Source: Candidatus Anammoxibacter sp. (lineage in GTDB: Bacteria; Planctomycetota; Brocadiia; Brocadiales; Anammoxibacteraceae). From it: a DNA stretch of 60,180 nt. Positions 1-8,652 of the stretch are shown here, piece after piece (the first letter of the stretch is position 1; every line of letters begins with the position of its first letter). Where the stretch lies: contig JAIQZO010000004.1 in NCBI GenBank assembly GCA_021777055.1, forward strand, positions 119,594 through 179,773, written 5' to 3'. A program made the position numbers and the translations under genes. A model generated the notes under the pieces. It had not been told where the DNA came from, did not search any database, and was given only the letters and a program-made list of their open reading frames with translations.

Positions 1-501
1 AGTCGCAATCTCTTTTTTTATAATAAAATATGCAGGAATACCTGTTGCAGCAACCTTTGCAATCCCCATAACAAGCTTCATCAGAGATTTTAGAGAAAAC
101 AAGTTTTTAACCCCGCTTATGGGATTAAGCTTAGTAAAGTTTGGTTTCAGAGGCTCTAAAGTAAGATTAAATCCTGTCTGCAAGTATGAAGTTAAAATGC
201 CAACGAACAGCAATCCGACCATAATTGGTGAAATAATAATAACTATATCTTTCATATTATTGACAAACAATGTGTTTACCGTCTTTTCGTTGAAATCATT
301 CACCAATATACCAGCAAAACCAGACTGCATATTGCTTATTAAATTACGATAAATAAAGAACCCTATTACATTTATTATAAAAAAAGCGGTAAAAATGGAT
401 ACTACCTGGCCGACATCCATGCTTTTGCTAATATTTCCCTTCTTTTTCGCCTCTGATAATTTTTTACTAGTAGGCTGTTCAGTTTTTTGGGATTCTGCCA
501 T
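1..501 (-). CDS. flhB: Flagellar export protein FlhB, N-terminal part (cut by window edge)
   Basis: FlhB is the substrate-specificity switch of the flagellar type III export gate in the inner membrane. This reading frame is open from an ATG at 501 (preceded by GGAGGAAATAAT) to the window edge, giving about 167 residues. The N-terminus has the family motif TEQPTSKKLSEAKKKG, followed by hydrophobic segments around residues 30-50 and 85-105. The conserved stretch GFNLTLEPLKPNFTKLNPI and GVKNLFS then follow. The cytoplasmic autocleavage domain with its NPTH site would lie outside the window. It is the last visible gene of fliO-P-Q-R-flhB, the usual order. Identification is firm; completeness cannot be judged. 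Confidence 0.93.
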   Translation of the reverse strand, partial: MAESQKTEQPTSKKLSEAKKKGNISKSMDVGQVVSIFTAFFIINVIGFFIYRNLISNMQSGFAGILVNDFNEKTVNTLFVNNMKDIVIIISPIMVGLLFVGILTSYLQTGFNLTLEPLKPNFTKLNPISGVKNLFSLKSLMKLVMGIAKVAATGIPAYFIIKKEIAT

Positions 502-555
502 ATTATTTCCTCCACTTATACAATTACTACATCTGAACGATAATAAACACTATAC

Positions 556-1347
556 TCATCTCATGTATCGTAAAAGCCCACCAACCTCACCTTGCATATG
601 CTCAAAAATAGTTATCATGAAATTGACAATGAACGGAGCGCTTACAATAAACAAGATAAATCCAACCAAAGACTTCATTGGCAATTCCAACACAAAGAGA
701 TTCTGCTGCTCTGTTACTTTTAACACAACTCCCACAATAACAAGAGAAATAAGGGCTATAATGATAAATGGGGCCGCCATCTTGACTCCAAGACTAAAGT
801 AAAGACTAAAACTCTCAAGCATTTTATCCGATAACTTTGGCATAAACCTAAACCCATCAACAGGAACTACTTTATAACTAAAAGCAAGAGCTTTAATAAG
901 CCAATGATGTCCATTAATAGCCAAAAACAATGTTGCACCCACCATATAATATAAAAGTGCAGATATCGACCCGCCAGTTTCTGTGTTTGGTGATAAAGTA
1001 GAAGCCATTTCCAATGCCACCTGCCTTCCTGCTATCATACCTGCCGAAGAAAAGACCATAAATGCCAAACCAACAAAGAACCCTAAAACAGCCCCAACGG
1101 CTATTTCCCGAAAAACAATCATACCGAAAAGAAACAGATTGTTTGGTATCTCAACTAGTGTTGCATGTGCCGAAGGAAATGCAATAACCGCAAAAAAAAA
1201 CGCAAGCGCTATTCTTAATTTAGCCGGCACAGATCTATGACTAAACACCGGAGCCGTAAAAAGCATACCTCCCATCCTGAACATGATCAGTGTAAAAAGA
1301 GGCATCTCATTAAACAAATCACTAATACTACCAACGTCAAACCCCAT
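556..1347 (-). CDS. fliR: Flagellar export gate protein FliR
   Basis: FliR is an integral membrane subunit of the flagellar export gate, assembling with FliP and FliQ. The 263-residue length is normal for the family. Several hydrophobic helices are visible, with FliR-like signatures RMGGMLFTAPVFSHRSVPAK near residues 24-44, EIAVGAVLGF near 81-90 and AGRQVALEM near 106-114. The start gives MGFDVGSISDL with a weak upstream GTAGGG. It lies 10 bases after fliQ and about 55 bases before flhB, so it is probably co-transcribed with both. Nothing is unusual. Confidence 0.95.
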   Translation of the reverse strand: MGFDVGSISDLFNEMPLFTLIMFRMGGMLFTAPVFSHRSVPAKLRIALAFFFAVIAFPSAHATLVEIPNNLFLFGMIVFREIAVGAVLGFFVGLAFMVFSSAGMIAGRQVALEMASTLSPNTETGGSISALLYYMVGATLFLAINGHHWLIKALAFSYKVVPVDGFRFMPKLSDKMLESFSLYFSLGVKMAAPFIIIALISLVIVGVVLKVTEQQNLFVLELPMKSLVGFILFIVSAPFIVNFMITIFEHMQGEVGGLLRYMR

Positions 1348-1357
1348 CCGGCCTACC

Positions 1358-1627
1358 CTACTTATTTAATGTTGTTAACAAATTAAACAACTCAACGGTA
1401 AAGTCAGTTAAAAAACGTATAGCCCACGGAAACATAAAAATCGTAACACCAAAAACCGCCATAACCTTAGGCAAAAAAGACAACGTTTGCTCTTGAAGAC
1501 TCGTTACAGTCTGAAACACAGAAACCGCTAACCCAACGACCATAGCGGCTATTAAAATAGGCCCCATTATGTATAAGGTCGTTTCGATTGTCCTTTGTAA
1601 CAATGTAATAACAAGTTCAGGTGTCAT
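1358..1627 (-). CDS. fliQ: Flagellar export gate protein FliQ
   Basis: FliQ is a small two-helix subunit of the flagellar type III export gate. The 89-residue product shows the family pattern: an N-terminal MTPELVITLLQRTIETTLY, a first membrane helix with GPILIAAMVVGLAVSVFQ, the signature VTSLQEQTLSFLPK near residues 40-54, and a second helix ending in PWAIRFLTDFT. It sits between fliP and fliR on the minus strand, in the conventional order. The ribosome-binding site is weak (GAGA-type), which suggests translational coupling to fliP. Identification is firm. Confidence 0.95.
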   Translation of the reverse strand: MTPELVITLLQRTIETTLYIMGPILIAAMVVGLAVSVFQTVTSLQEQTLSFLPKVMAVFGVTIFMFPWAIRFLTDFTVELFNLLTTLNK

Positions 1628-1684
1628 GATCTCGTATATGTAACTTTACAAAAATTTTATAAATACCTCTGAGCAATGTTCTCT

Positions 1685-2491
1685 CTATCTAAAGCTGGAA
1701 ACGACGGACTGTATTATTAGGCGCCAACCATCAGCCAAGACAAAGAGAACCAACTTAAATGGCAACGAAATCATTACCGGCGGCAACATAAACATCCCCA
1801 TTGCAGTTAATGTTGTAGAGATAACTGCATCGATAACTATAAACGGGAGATATAAAATAAAACCCATCTGGAAAGCCGTTTTAAGTTCACTTGTTATGAA
1901 TGCTGGAATAAGCACAAACGTGGATATTTCATTCACATTCTCAGGCTTTTCTCCGCCAGCGAGACTGATAAACATTCCGAGATCAGCCTCCCTGGTCTGC
2001 CTTAACATAAACTCACGCATAGGAGCCAATCCATTCGCAAAGGCCTCTTTTTCGTTAATCTCTTTCTTCATATAGGGTTGAATAGCATTAGAGTTAACAT
2101 CCTTCCACACCGGAGACATAATAAACATAGTTAAAAAGATGGCAATGCCTATCACAACCTGGTTTGGCGGCATTTGAGGCGTTCCAATAGCTTGTTTCAC
2201 AAAAGAGAGAACGATAATAATTCTCAGAAACGAGGTCATTGACATTACAAGCCCCGGGAGTATAGACATAAAAGTGAGAAATATTGCTATCTTCAAGACA
2301 GTCGTTAACCTGCCTGATTCCTCACCGGAGTCAATACTGAACGTCATATTAAACGGATCACTACTGCCGCTGCTTTTCGTTTCATCTTCAGCCTTAACAA
2401 TTTCGCCTGAAAAAAATATCAATAAAAATAGTAAGGAACAGATAGTTATACGTTTCATGCCATTTCTGAAAAAAGTGCTTAGGTGTTGCAT
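1685..2491 (-). CDS. fliP: Flagellar export gate protein FliP
   Basis: FliP is the main channel-forming subunit of the flagellar export gate. The 268-residue protein carries an N-terminal signal-type segment (about residues 12-34), typical for FliP. It then shows family motifs: TSFLRIIIVLSFVKQAIG near 85-102, MPPNQVVIGIAIFLTMF, and a C-terminal FQMGFILYLPFIVIDAVI with GMFMLPPVMISLPFK. An alternative start 11 codons downstream would still leave a signal peptide. The gene follows fliO by about 20 bases and precedes fliQ. Length and motifs match the family. Confidence 0.95.
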   Translation of the reverse strand: MQHLSTFFRNGMKRITICSLLFLLIFFSGEIVKAEDETKSSGSSDPFNMTFSIDSGEESGRLTTVLKIAIFLTFMSILPGLVMSMTSFLRIIIVLSFVKQAIGTPQMPPNQVVIGIAIFLTMFIMSPVWKDVNSNAIQPYMKKEINEKEAFANGLAPMREFMLRQTREADLGMFISLAGGEKPENVNEISTFVLIPAFITSELKTAFQMGFILYLPFIVIDAVISTTLTAMGMFMLPPVMISLPFKLVLFVLADGWRLIIQSVVSSFR

Positions 2492-2512
2492 ATGCTATTC
2501 ATGTTCAACCCT

Positions 2513-3004
2513 TTAACTATTTTTATTACTGCAAACCTTCTTTATAAACCCAGAAAAGCCATCATCACCTGAAGATGGTTTTTCTACCAGCACAACCTTA
2601 CCATCATCATCCATTTCTGATAATAAAGACAATCCTTCATTTGTAGATCCGAGAACCAGCAGCTTATCTACTACTTTCACCAGATATAAATACCGTTTTG
2701 GGCCCAATGACCTGTGCTCTACTACCCGAATATACTTCCTATTACCTTTAACCCCACCGGAAAATCCGTATCGCCACTTTAAAAAAAGAAAGAAAATAAT
2801 AATAAGAACAATGACTATTCCAAACGAACCTGCCATTCCTTTAATTGAGGGTAGATCTTTCACAAAGATATCCTCATTGTCTTCCTGTTGTGATTCGTTT
2901 GTAATTGCGGTGCCGGACTCCATTCCGGCACTACCTAATGTTGTGCTTATTAACCATACTTGAAACAAAATCAATAACAGTGATACTCTAATAACTCTAT
3001 GCAT
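2513..3004 (-). CDS. fliO: FliO-like flagellar biosynthesis protein
   Basis: FliO helps assemble the FliP ring of the export gate. The product is about 163 residues: a signal-type N-terminus, a second hydrophobic helix (GIVIVLIIIFFLFLKW) and a cytoplasmic stretch with the FliO-type pattern IRVVEHRSLGPKRYLYLVKV followed by LLVLGSTNEGLSLL. I chose the ATG at 3004 because GAGGA lies at proper distance upstream. The frame stays open to a TTG at 3034 and also has an ATG at 3022. FliO is poorly conserved, so the call rests on the short domain pattern and on position directly before fliP. Confidence 0.85.
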   Translation of the reverse strand: MHRVIRVSLLLILFQVWLISTTLGSAGMESGTAITNESQQEDNEDIFVKDLPSIKGMAGSFGIVIVLIIIFFLFLKWRYGFSGGVKGNRKYIRVVEHRSLGPKRYLYLVKVVDKLLVLGSTNEGLSLLSEMDDDGKVVLVEKPSSGDDGFSGFIKKVCSNKNS

Positions 3005-3597
3005 TATTTGTGTCCTCACCATATCCAAACGCAAATACTATGCCTATACTCTATTTCTAGAAATAATCCGATACTTTATGAACATTATTAACAACCAATT
3101 GCAACTCTTGCAATTAACTGGATTCTCCCATAAGTGATGTCGAAAGCAGTAATTTAAACAGTTTTATAATGTCATAACTATTAATAAACAGAAGAAACGA
3201 TGACCGAGAGTTACCTCCCTTTAAAACGTTTCCAAAAAACAGGTTACATGTTAAGCAACACCAATTATTGTTATCCAAACATTTTGAAGAGATATTTTTT
3301 TAAGATATTAACGGAGTAAAAAATGAAAGCCTGAAACTAAAGACAGATTTCCAGATATATATGGGAAAATATGTGCATTAGTAGGAAGATTATTTTTACG
3401 TGCAAAAACATGTGGACAAATTATACCCGTGTTTAACTTTTCTACATATTTCAATAGAACTATAAATTTGACTTTTAGTGGGTTATATATGTAATATTAT
3501 TGTATTGTTTGCAAAGATTCTTAATCGAAACGATAGAATCCTTTCTCAACAATTAACTTGATCTTACTTTATTATTTTTGAAGAAAAGTGGGTGTAA
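3005..3597. other. Intergenic region between divergent fliO and DUF4139 gene
   Basis: About 590 bases separate the divergent flagellar and DUF4139 genes and should hold both promoters. I see a 12-bp perfect palindrome (ATTTCT/AGAAAT) at 3053-3064, some 50 bases upstream of fliO, but no clear sigma-factor box. Short open frames, such as a 39-codon one from about 3199, have no supporting features. No RNA gene was recognised. Confidence 0.5.
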
Positions 3598-5037
3598 ATG
3601 ATGAAAAATACAGTATTAATTGTTTGTCTAATAAGTTTCCTTTTAGTTTCAGTGGATTGTATTGCCGAAGTATCGCTAAAAAGTACAGAAGCGGAACAGA
3701 CGGAGGTGAGTGTTACTGTTTATAATGACGACCTTGCCCTAATAAAGGATGTCAGGGGTATTAAATTGCCGTCTGGTAGTGGTGAACTAAGGTTCATGGA
3801 TGTGGCATCAGGGATAATGCCAGTATCAGTACATGCAAGGTCATTAAATCACCAAGAAGATTTCAATGTACTTGAACAAAATTATGAGTACGATCTCATT
3901 AACGCAGATAAACTACTTGATAAGTATGTTGGTAAAAAAATAAAGATAATGGAGTGGAATAAGTATCAAAACAGAAAAAATGAGGTAGAGGCTGAATTGT
4001 TGAGCAACAATGGCGGGCAGATTTATAGAATTAATGACGAGATATACCTTGGACATGCCGGTACTAAGGTGATTCCTGAGATGCCAGAAGATCTTATAGC
4101 TAAACCGACATTGACATGGCTTTATGAAAACAAAATAGAAAATGATCATACTATCGAAGTCTCATATCTAACGAATAACATAGGTTGGAAAGCAGATTAT
4201 GTCTTGTCCATTGATAAAAACGACGAATTGGCAGATATTGCAGGCTGGGTAACTATTGATAATCGCAGCGGAGCAACTTATAGAAATGCGAACCTTAAAC
4301 TGATTGCGGGTAAACCTAACAGAGTAAGAGAAAACAGAATAATGCACAAAAGAGATATGGATTCGCTGCGCATGATGACAGCAGAAAGCGCTCCTCAATT
4401 TACAGAAAAGAGTTTCTCTGAGTATCATATTTATGATCTGCAGAGAAAAACTACTATAAAAGATAAACAGATGAAACAGATCAGCTTCATGGATGCCTTC
4501 GCAATACCAATGAAAAAAGAGCTGATAGTACGAAATCGAAGAGGGGGTTATTTCAGACAACACGGAACTGGTGTTAATAAGATACCAGTTACGGTTTACA
4601 TTAAATTTGAAAACTCTAAGCAAAGCAATATGGGAATGCCGCTACCTGCTGGTGTTATACGTGTGTATAAAAGCGACGATGATTCAAGCCTCCAGTTTAT
4701 TGGTGAGGATAATATTGTACATACACCGAAAGATGAAGAGATTCGCCTTAAACTAGGGGATGCTTTCGATGTGGTTGCGGAGAAATTACAGACTGATTAT
4801 AAAAAGATCGGTTCAGCGCTGCACGAATCTGAGTGGAAGATTACAATTCGTAATCATAAGGATACCGATATCTCGGTGGGTATAGAAGAGGAGATTTATC
4901 GTGGAGACTGGGATGTTATTAATAACAGTCATCCATATAAGAAAATTGATGCGTTTACAATGAGATTTGACGTTAATGTTCCAGCAAATAATGAAACAAT
5001 AGTCAACTACAAGATCAGGGTAAATAACCAGATCTAA
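3598..5037 (+). CDS. Secreted DUF4139-domain protein
   Basis: This 479-residue protein begins with a signal peptide (cleavage likely after VDCIAE, around residue 24). It continues with a DUF4139-type architecture: an N-terminal segment with VTVYNDDLALIKDVRGIKLP, a middle section ending in VSYLTNNIGWKADYVLSID, and a beta-rich C-terminal half with ITIRNHKDTDISVGIEEEI. DUF4139 proteins are exported proteins of unknown function. The start has two ATGs in tandem; the first is used here. It stands alone, divergent from the flagellar operon, with about 300 bases before the sigma-factor gene. The family call is fairly good; no biochemical role can be inferred. Confidence 0.75.
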   Translation: MMKNTVLIVCLISFLLVSVDCIAEVSLKSTEAEQTEVSVTVYNDDLALIKDVRGIKLPSGSGELRFMDVASGIMPVSVHARSLNHQEDFNVLEQNYEYDLINADKLLDKYVGKKIKIMEWNKYQNRKNEVEAELLSNNGGQIYRINDEIYLGHAGTKVIPEMPEDLIAKPTLTWLYENKIENDHTIEVSYLTNNIGWKADYVLSIDKNDELADIAGWVTIDNRSGATYRNANLKLIAGKPNRVRENRIMHKRDMDSLRMMTAESAPQFTEKSFSEYHIYDLQRKTTIKDKQMKQISFMDAFAIPMKKELIVRNRRGGYFRQHGTGVNKIPVTVYIKFENSKQSNMGMPLPAGVIRVYKSDDDSSLQFIGEDNIVHTPKDEEIRLKLGDAFDVVAEKLQTDYKKIGSALHESEWKITIRNHKDTDISVGIEEEIYRGDWDVINNSHPYKKIDAFTMRFDVNVPANNETIVNYKIRVNNQI

Positions 5038-5334
5038 TGGGTATTATAAACAGACATATAATTATTTGAATTTATCTCTTAAATAGGTAATAATGTGTAC
5101 CAAACAACAGTAGGTATTGGAAGCATAATGACATACAGTAATATTACGAATTGCAGATCCACTTTTTTTTAAGAAATTGTTTAATAATTTTTAAATAAAG
5201 AAACTTTTGCTTATTTCCGTTGTCTAAATATATAGGCAGAAGGCGAGACACATAAGAAAATATGAAAGCTTGTCTTGTTTCCTGTAAATATTCTGTAGTG
5301 ACAACCGTAGATATGGGCCTCCATTTGACTAACC
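5038..5334. other. Intergenic region before ECF sigma operon
   Basis: About 300 AT-rich bases without a convincing open frame. It presumably contains the promoter of the sigma/anti-sigma/Spy operon, possibly autoregulated as is common for ECF operons, but I could not pick out a box pair with confidence. Confidence 0.35.
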
Positions 5335-5883
5335 ATGCAGGATATTGATATTAAACTGATAAAAAAATCGGCCAATGGTAATCTGGACGCATTTGAACAG
5401 ATCTATAAGACTGCATCTCCGTATATATACACTATAGTTTATCAGGTCACAAATAATGAAGAAGATGCACAGGACGTTACACAGGAAGTCTTTATAAAGG
5501 TTTATAACAGCCTCTCCTCATTTAATTTTAAATCTTCATTTAAGACGTGGATCTATAAGGTTGCGCTTAACACGGCTTTAAATACAGTAAAAAAGAGAAC
5601 TCGGGATATGCGCAAAATAGAAGAATATAACGACGCGGCAAAAGGATCCTCTTTTCACGCTGATACGGACCCTATTCATAATAATGATAACGATTTTAAT
5701 ATTGAGGAGGTTTTAAAGATACTTAACCCTGATCAACGAGCGTGTATCTTACTAAGGGAGGTAGAAGGGCTCTCTTATAAAGAGATCGCAGAGGCATTAA
5801 AGATAAATATTAATACTGTACGTTCAAGATTGAAGCGGGCAAGACTTGCACTTGCTGCTTCTTATGGCCGGAGGATTATCTGA
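5335..5883 (+). CDS. ECF-type RNA polymerase sigma factor
   Basis: This 182-residue protein is an extracytoplasmic-function sigma factor directing RNA polymerase to a small regulon. Region 2 is visible as ANGNLDAFEQIYKTASPYIY and NNEEDAQDVTQEVFIKVYNS (about residues 13-63) followed by FKTWIYKVALNTALN. Region 4 is visible as LNPDQRACILLREVEGLSYKE with a helix-turn-helix IAEALKININTVRSRLKRAR (about 125-172). The ATG at 5335 lacks a strong Shine-Dalgarno sequence. It lies two bases upstream of an anti-sigma gene and is followed by a Spy-like periplasmic protein, so it probably answers an envelope signal. Confidence 0.93.
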   Translation: MQDIDIKLIKKSANGNLDAFEQIYKTASPYIYTIVYQVTNNEEDAQDVTQEVFIKVYNSLSSFNFKSSFKTWIYKVALNTALNTVKKRTRDMRKIEEYNDAAKGSSFHADTDPIHNNDNDFNIEEVLKILNPDQRACILLREVEGLSYKEIAEALKININTVRSRLKRARLALAASYGRRII

Positions 5884-5885
5884 AA

Positions 5886-6407
5886 ATGAATTGTGAAGAG
5901 ATAAAAGATATTATTGTAACAGATTATCTGGATGGAGAGGTTAATGAGGAGATGTCTCGCTGTATTGAATCACATATAAACAAATGCAGCAACTGTTATC
6001 AATTTGAAAATATGCTGAAATTAAAAGCCGTTGATCCTTTTAAAAGCATGAAAGTATCTGCTCCCGCAGATTCAGTTTGGATAAACATTAAAGATAACAT
6101 AAAACAAGGTCAAAGGGTTAAGGTTAAGAATGAGGGTAGTATCTTGGACGTTCTATTACACAATGCAAGGACCCTCTTCAACATAAAAAGACCCGTATTT
6201 GCAGTATTAATGTTAATGGTTGTTATAACGGTTGGAACTCTATTTGTAAAGACTAAGCTCAACAATGAGACTGAATCCGATTCCTTTATCAGGGAGTATT
6301 TGAACGAGCACGTTGAGTTTCTTACCGAGTTGGATCTATATGGAGACGACTACATGGAGATGAACAATTTCTATTTTCATACTTCCATAGAAAATTATTT
6401 ATTTTAG
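5886..6407 (+). CDS. Zinc-finger anti-sigma factor, single-pass membrane protein
   Basis: The 173-residue product has an N-terminal zf-HC2/ZAS-type zinc site: CEEIKDIIVTDYLDGEV followed by HINKCSNC (the H-x3-C-x2-C signature, about residues 28-37). A single membrane helix follows (FAVLMLMVVITVGTLFV, about 105-121), then a short periplasmic tail of some 50 residues. It should bind and inhibit the ECF sigma factor encoded two bases upstream, releasing it on an envelope signal. The next gene encodes a Spy-like periplasmic protein, a plausible sensor or target. The acidic tail (DLYGDDYMEM) is unremarkable. Confidence 0.88.
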   Translation: MNCEEIKDIIVTDYLDGEVNEEMSRCIESHINKCSNCYQFENMLKLKAVDPFKSMKVSAPADSVWINIKDNIKQGQRVKVKNEGSILDVLLHNARTLFNIKRPVFAVLMLMVVITVGTLFVKTKLNNETESDSFIREYLNEHVEFLTELDLYGDDYMEMNNFYFHTSIENYLF

Positions 6408-6455
6408 TGGAACTTTCATTTAATTACCGTTGTCTAAGAGTGTGTAATAAGTAGT

Positions 6456-6983
6456 ATGACTAATTTTAATAGAAAAATAAAAAAATATCTTACCTGTTAT
6501 TTGTTAGTAGCTGTGTGTTCGGTTAGTTTCGTTGCTAATGCCGGCCCATTTAGTGACCTTGTGGAAAAAAGAATGGAGCGCAGAAAGGAGATTAAGGAAG
6601 AGATAAAGGAAGATATTCTAAAGAAATTAAACCTGACATCAGAACAGAAATCTTTGCTAAAAAAGCAGCGCGAAGAGTACAAAACAAGGGTTACAAAAAC
6701 AAGAAATGAACTTTGGCTCAACATTAAAAAGCTTAGGCTGGGGCTAGAAAATAAGGATGTAGAAGACGAATCGGTTTATACTATAGCGGATAAAGTGAAA
6801 GTACTGCGAGATAAGCTTTTCTATGAAAGGATAAACACTATACTTTCTATAAAGAATGTACTGACGACAGAGCAGTACAAAAAGCTACAGGAGTTTAAGA
6901 ACGAAAGCTTTGCATCCATAGCGGAAAGAATAAAGGCAAGAAGGGAAAAAGGTGGTAAGTTGCGAGAATTTATGAATAAATAA
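6456..6983 (+). CDS. Spy/CpxP-like periplasmic protein
   Basis: This 175-residue exported protein has a signal peptide ending near VANAGPF (about residue 29) and is otherwise highly charged and helical. Two LTxEQ-type motifs, LNLTSEQKSLLKKQR (about 50-64) and LTTEQYKKLQEF (about 135-146), are the hallmark of the Spy/CpxP/LTXXQ family and of CnrX-type metal sensors. It is 48 bases downstream of the anti-sigma gene and most likely in the same operon. It could be a periplasmic chaperone or a sensor feeding the sigma factor. No clear metal-binding His/Cys cluster is visible, so sensing of metal is not supported. Confidence 0.75.
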   Translation: MTNFNRKIKKYLTCYLLVAVCSVSFVANAGPFSDLVEKRMERRKEIKEEIKEDILKKLNLTSEQKSLLKKQREEYKTRVTKTRNELWLNIKKLRLGLENKDVEDESVYTIADKVKVLRDKLFYERINTILSIKNVLTTEQYKKLQEFKNESFASIAERIKARREKGGKLREFMNK

Positions 6984-7623
6984 GCCTCTTTAGGGCTTTA
7001 GTGGATAAGAAGTATTTATACATTGATAAGCAAATTAAACTTGCCATTCGGATCTGGTTTAACGAAGAACCACATCTGGTCTAGACTGGGAAGGCACCTA
7101 TTCTGCTTTTTCTCAAGTTCAGGATAAAAGCAAGTTTTTTTTCGTTAGTAATTTAACATAATATCCATTTATACGTTAGATCAGTAACATTGAATAGCTG
7201 AGACCAGAAACAGGCATTCTCATACAACATGGCGTAACATTTAGCTAACGTACACGTTATAACATCAAACGCTCAGCAAGACGGTAAATGTTGGCATATT
7301 ATTTGCGAGCAGTTAGAAATAAAATTGTCGTACTATGATTTCAAGAAAAATTTTGTAATTTATATGGAATAGGGCATACAGAAAGCAGGAGATATGAGCC
7401 TGAATATCTATTTTGCCACTTCTCAAAATTACCATAACGGTACCTTATGGAATAGAGACTATGAAATATATTTTTTAGATTATATATATATTATTGTTTT
7501 ATTACCCATAAATGGGGGGATGGGCGAAAACTGTTGTTTTTGTAAGAAAAATTTCTAAAATAATTTTTATTTGTGTAATGTATGATTTACTTTATGAATT
7601 TTTAAAGGAAGGAACTGATTGTT
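6984..7623. other. Intergenic region, 640 bases
   Basis: No credible coding frame. A short inverted repeat (CCATAA/TTATGG around CGGTACC, near 7430) is visible. The last 150 bases are AT-rich and presumably hold the promoter of the following secreted protein, which has a good AAGGAAGG ribosome site. I recognise no structured RNA. Confidence 0.4.
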
Positions 7624-8244
7624 ATGTTAAAAAAAATAGTTGTCATAGGCATGCTTTCAACTGCTGTAATCTTTAATTTTAGTAGTAGTGCTAGCTTTGC
7701 GATGGATAGTAAGCTACAAGCTCAATATCTAAACGAAAAAACTATGGTAGATACAAAGCATAAGATGGAAGAGCTTCAGCTGCAGACCAAACATAGAGGC
7801 GAAAATGCTCAATTAAAGATTTACCATGCACAGCAAGATGCACAGTTTAATGCAAGATGGCAGGCATTAGGTGTGGCTCCAGGATCAGTGGACACATCGA
7901 TGGCAGATGATGTAAAGAAGAGAATTGATGAGTTAAAAAGTCAGCAGGATACCGATTATGCTTCTGAGCTCAAGAAAAAGGTTGAACAGTGGAAAAAAGA
8001 TCACAATGTAACAGGTCTTTCACAGACTGAAGAGGAAAAGCAAGCCGAAGAGTTGCGGAAAGCACTGGAACAGTTTCAGAAGGAAAAAGATGCAGAATAT
8101 GCAGCACAGGTCAAAAACCAGGTTGACAGTTGGAAAAAGCAGCATAACGTAAAAGGTCTGTCAGATGAAGATAAGGCAAAGGCTAGAGAAAAAATCAAAA
8201 GTAAGTTAGAAGAGTTTAAGAAGAAAAGAGAAGCGAATAAATAA
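7624..8244 (+). CDS. Secreted charged coiled-coil protein with internal repeat
   Basis: The 206-residue product starts with a signal peptide (cleavage near SASFAMDS, about residue 27) and is then almost entirely charged helix. Two related segments of about 60 residues are recognisable: one with DTDYASELKKKVEQWKKDHN then VTGLS (about 98-122), one with DAEYAAQVKNQVDSWKKQHN then VKGLS (about 154-178). They indicate an internal duplication. I do not recognise the family. The gene has a strong AAGGAAGG ribosome site at proper spacing and a strong terminator 50 bases downstream, so it is probably a well-expressed single-gene unit. A structural or chaperone-like periplasmic role is possible but unsupported. 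Confidence 0.7.
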   Translation: MLKKIVVIGMLSTAVIFNFSSSASFAMDSKLQAQYLNEKTMVDTKHKMEELQLQTKHRGENAQLKIYHAQQDAQFNARWQALGVAPGSVDTSMADDVKKRIDELKSQQDTDYASELKKKVEQWKKDHNVTGLSQTEEEKQAEELRKALEQFQKEKDAEYAAQVKNQVDSWKKQHNVKGLSDEDKAKAREKIKSKLEEFKKKREANK

Positions 8245-8293
8245 CCTGCAAGTAATTAGATAAATGCAATAAAGTATCTTCTTAACTATAGAT

Positions 8294-8333
8294 AAAAGGC
8301 GCAAAGCTCAATGAGCTTTGCGCCTTTTTTTTT
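8294..8333 (+). terminator. Strong intrinsic terminator
   Basis: A 12-bp perfect stem (GGCGCAAAGCTC at 8298-8309 with GAGCTTTGCGCC at 8313-8324), a three-base loop and a run of nine T. It ends the transcript of the secreted coiled-coil gene. Confidence 0.92.
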
Positions 8334-8652
8334 GGGCTTCTCAATCTTAGATGATACAATTGCCATATGTAAATTTTCGTTGCGATTTACATAAATACGT
8401 GATAGGGTACAAATATGAAAAGTAGTGCAATAAGTAAAACTTTAAAGCAAGATCTGGAAATAACCAAATCAACCAGACTACTTTAAAGTCACGACTAAAA
8501 CGATAAGTTATTTTTAAACCAAACTTTAGTCGAACTGGACGTTCCACTAACTATAGAAGTGTTTAATTGCGTAAATTCTTTTTTTCTGTGGCACGAGACT
8601 TATAAAAAAAGATAAATAAACAAACTTTTGCAATCAAACACCAGGAGTAAAT
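8334..8652. other. Intergenic region before Kef-type antiporter
   Basis: About 320 AT-rich bases. An 8-bp inverted repeat (CGACTAAA near 8492 and TTTAGTCG near 8525) is visible. A 66-codon minus-strand open frame here has no family features and I do not call it. The antiporter gene has a clear CAGGAG ribosome site. Confidence 0.35.

Noticed and set aside
395..802. 135-codon plus-strand frame
   Set aside because: It runs antisense across the end of fliR and the start of flhB, both of which are firmly identified.
8347..8547. 66-codon minus-strand frame between terminator and antiporter
   Set aside because: There is no family feature or ribosome site, and it lies in the likely promoter region of the antiporter.
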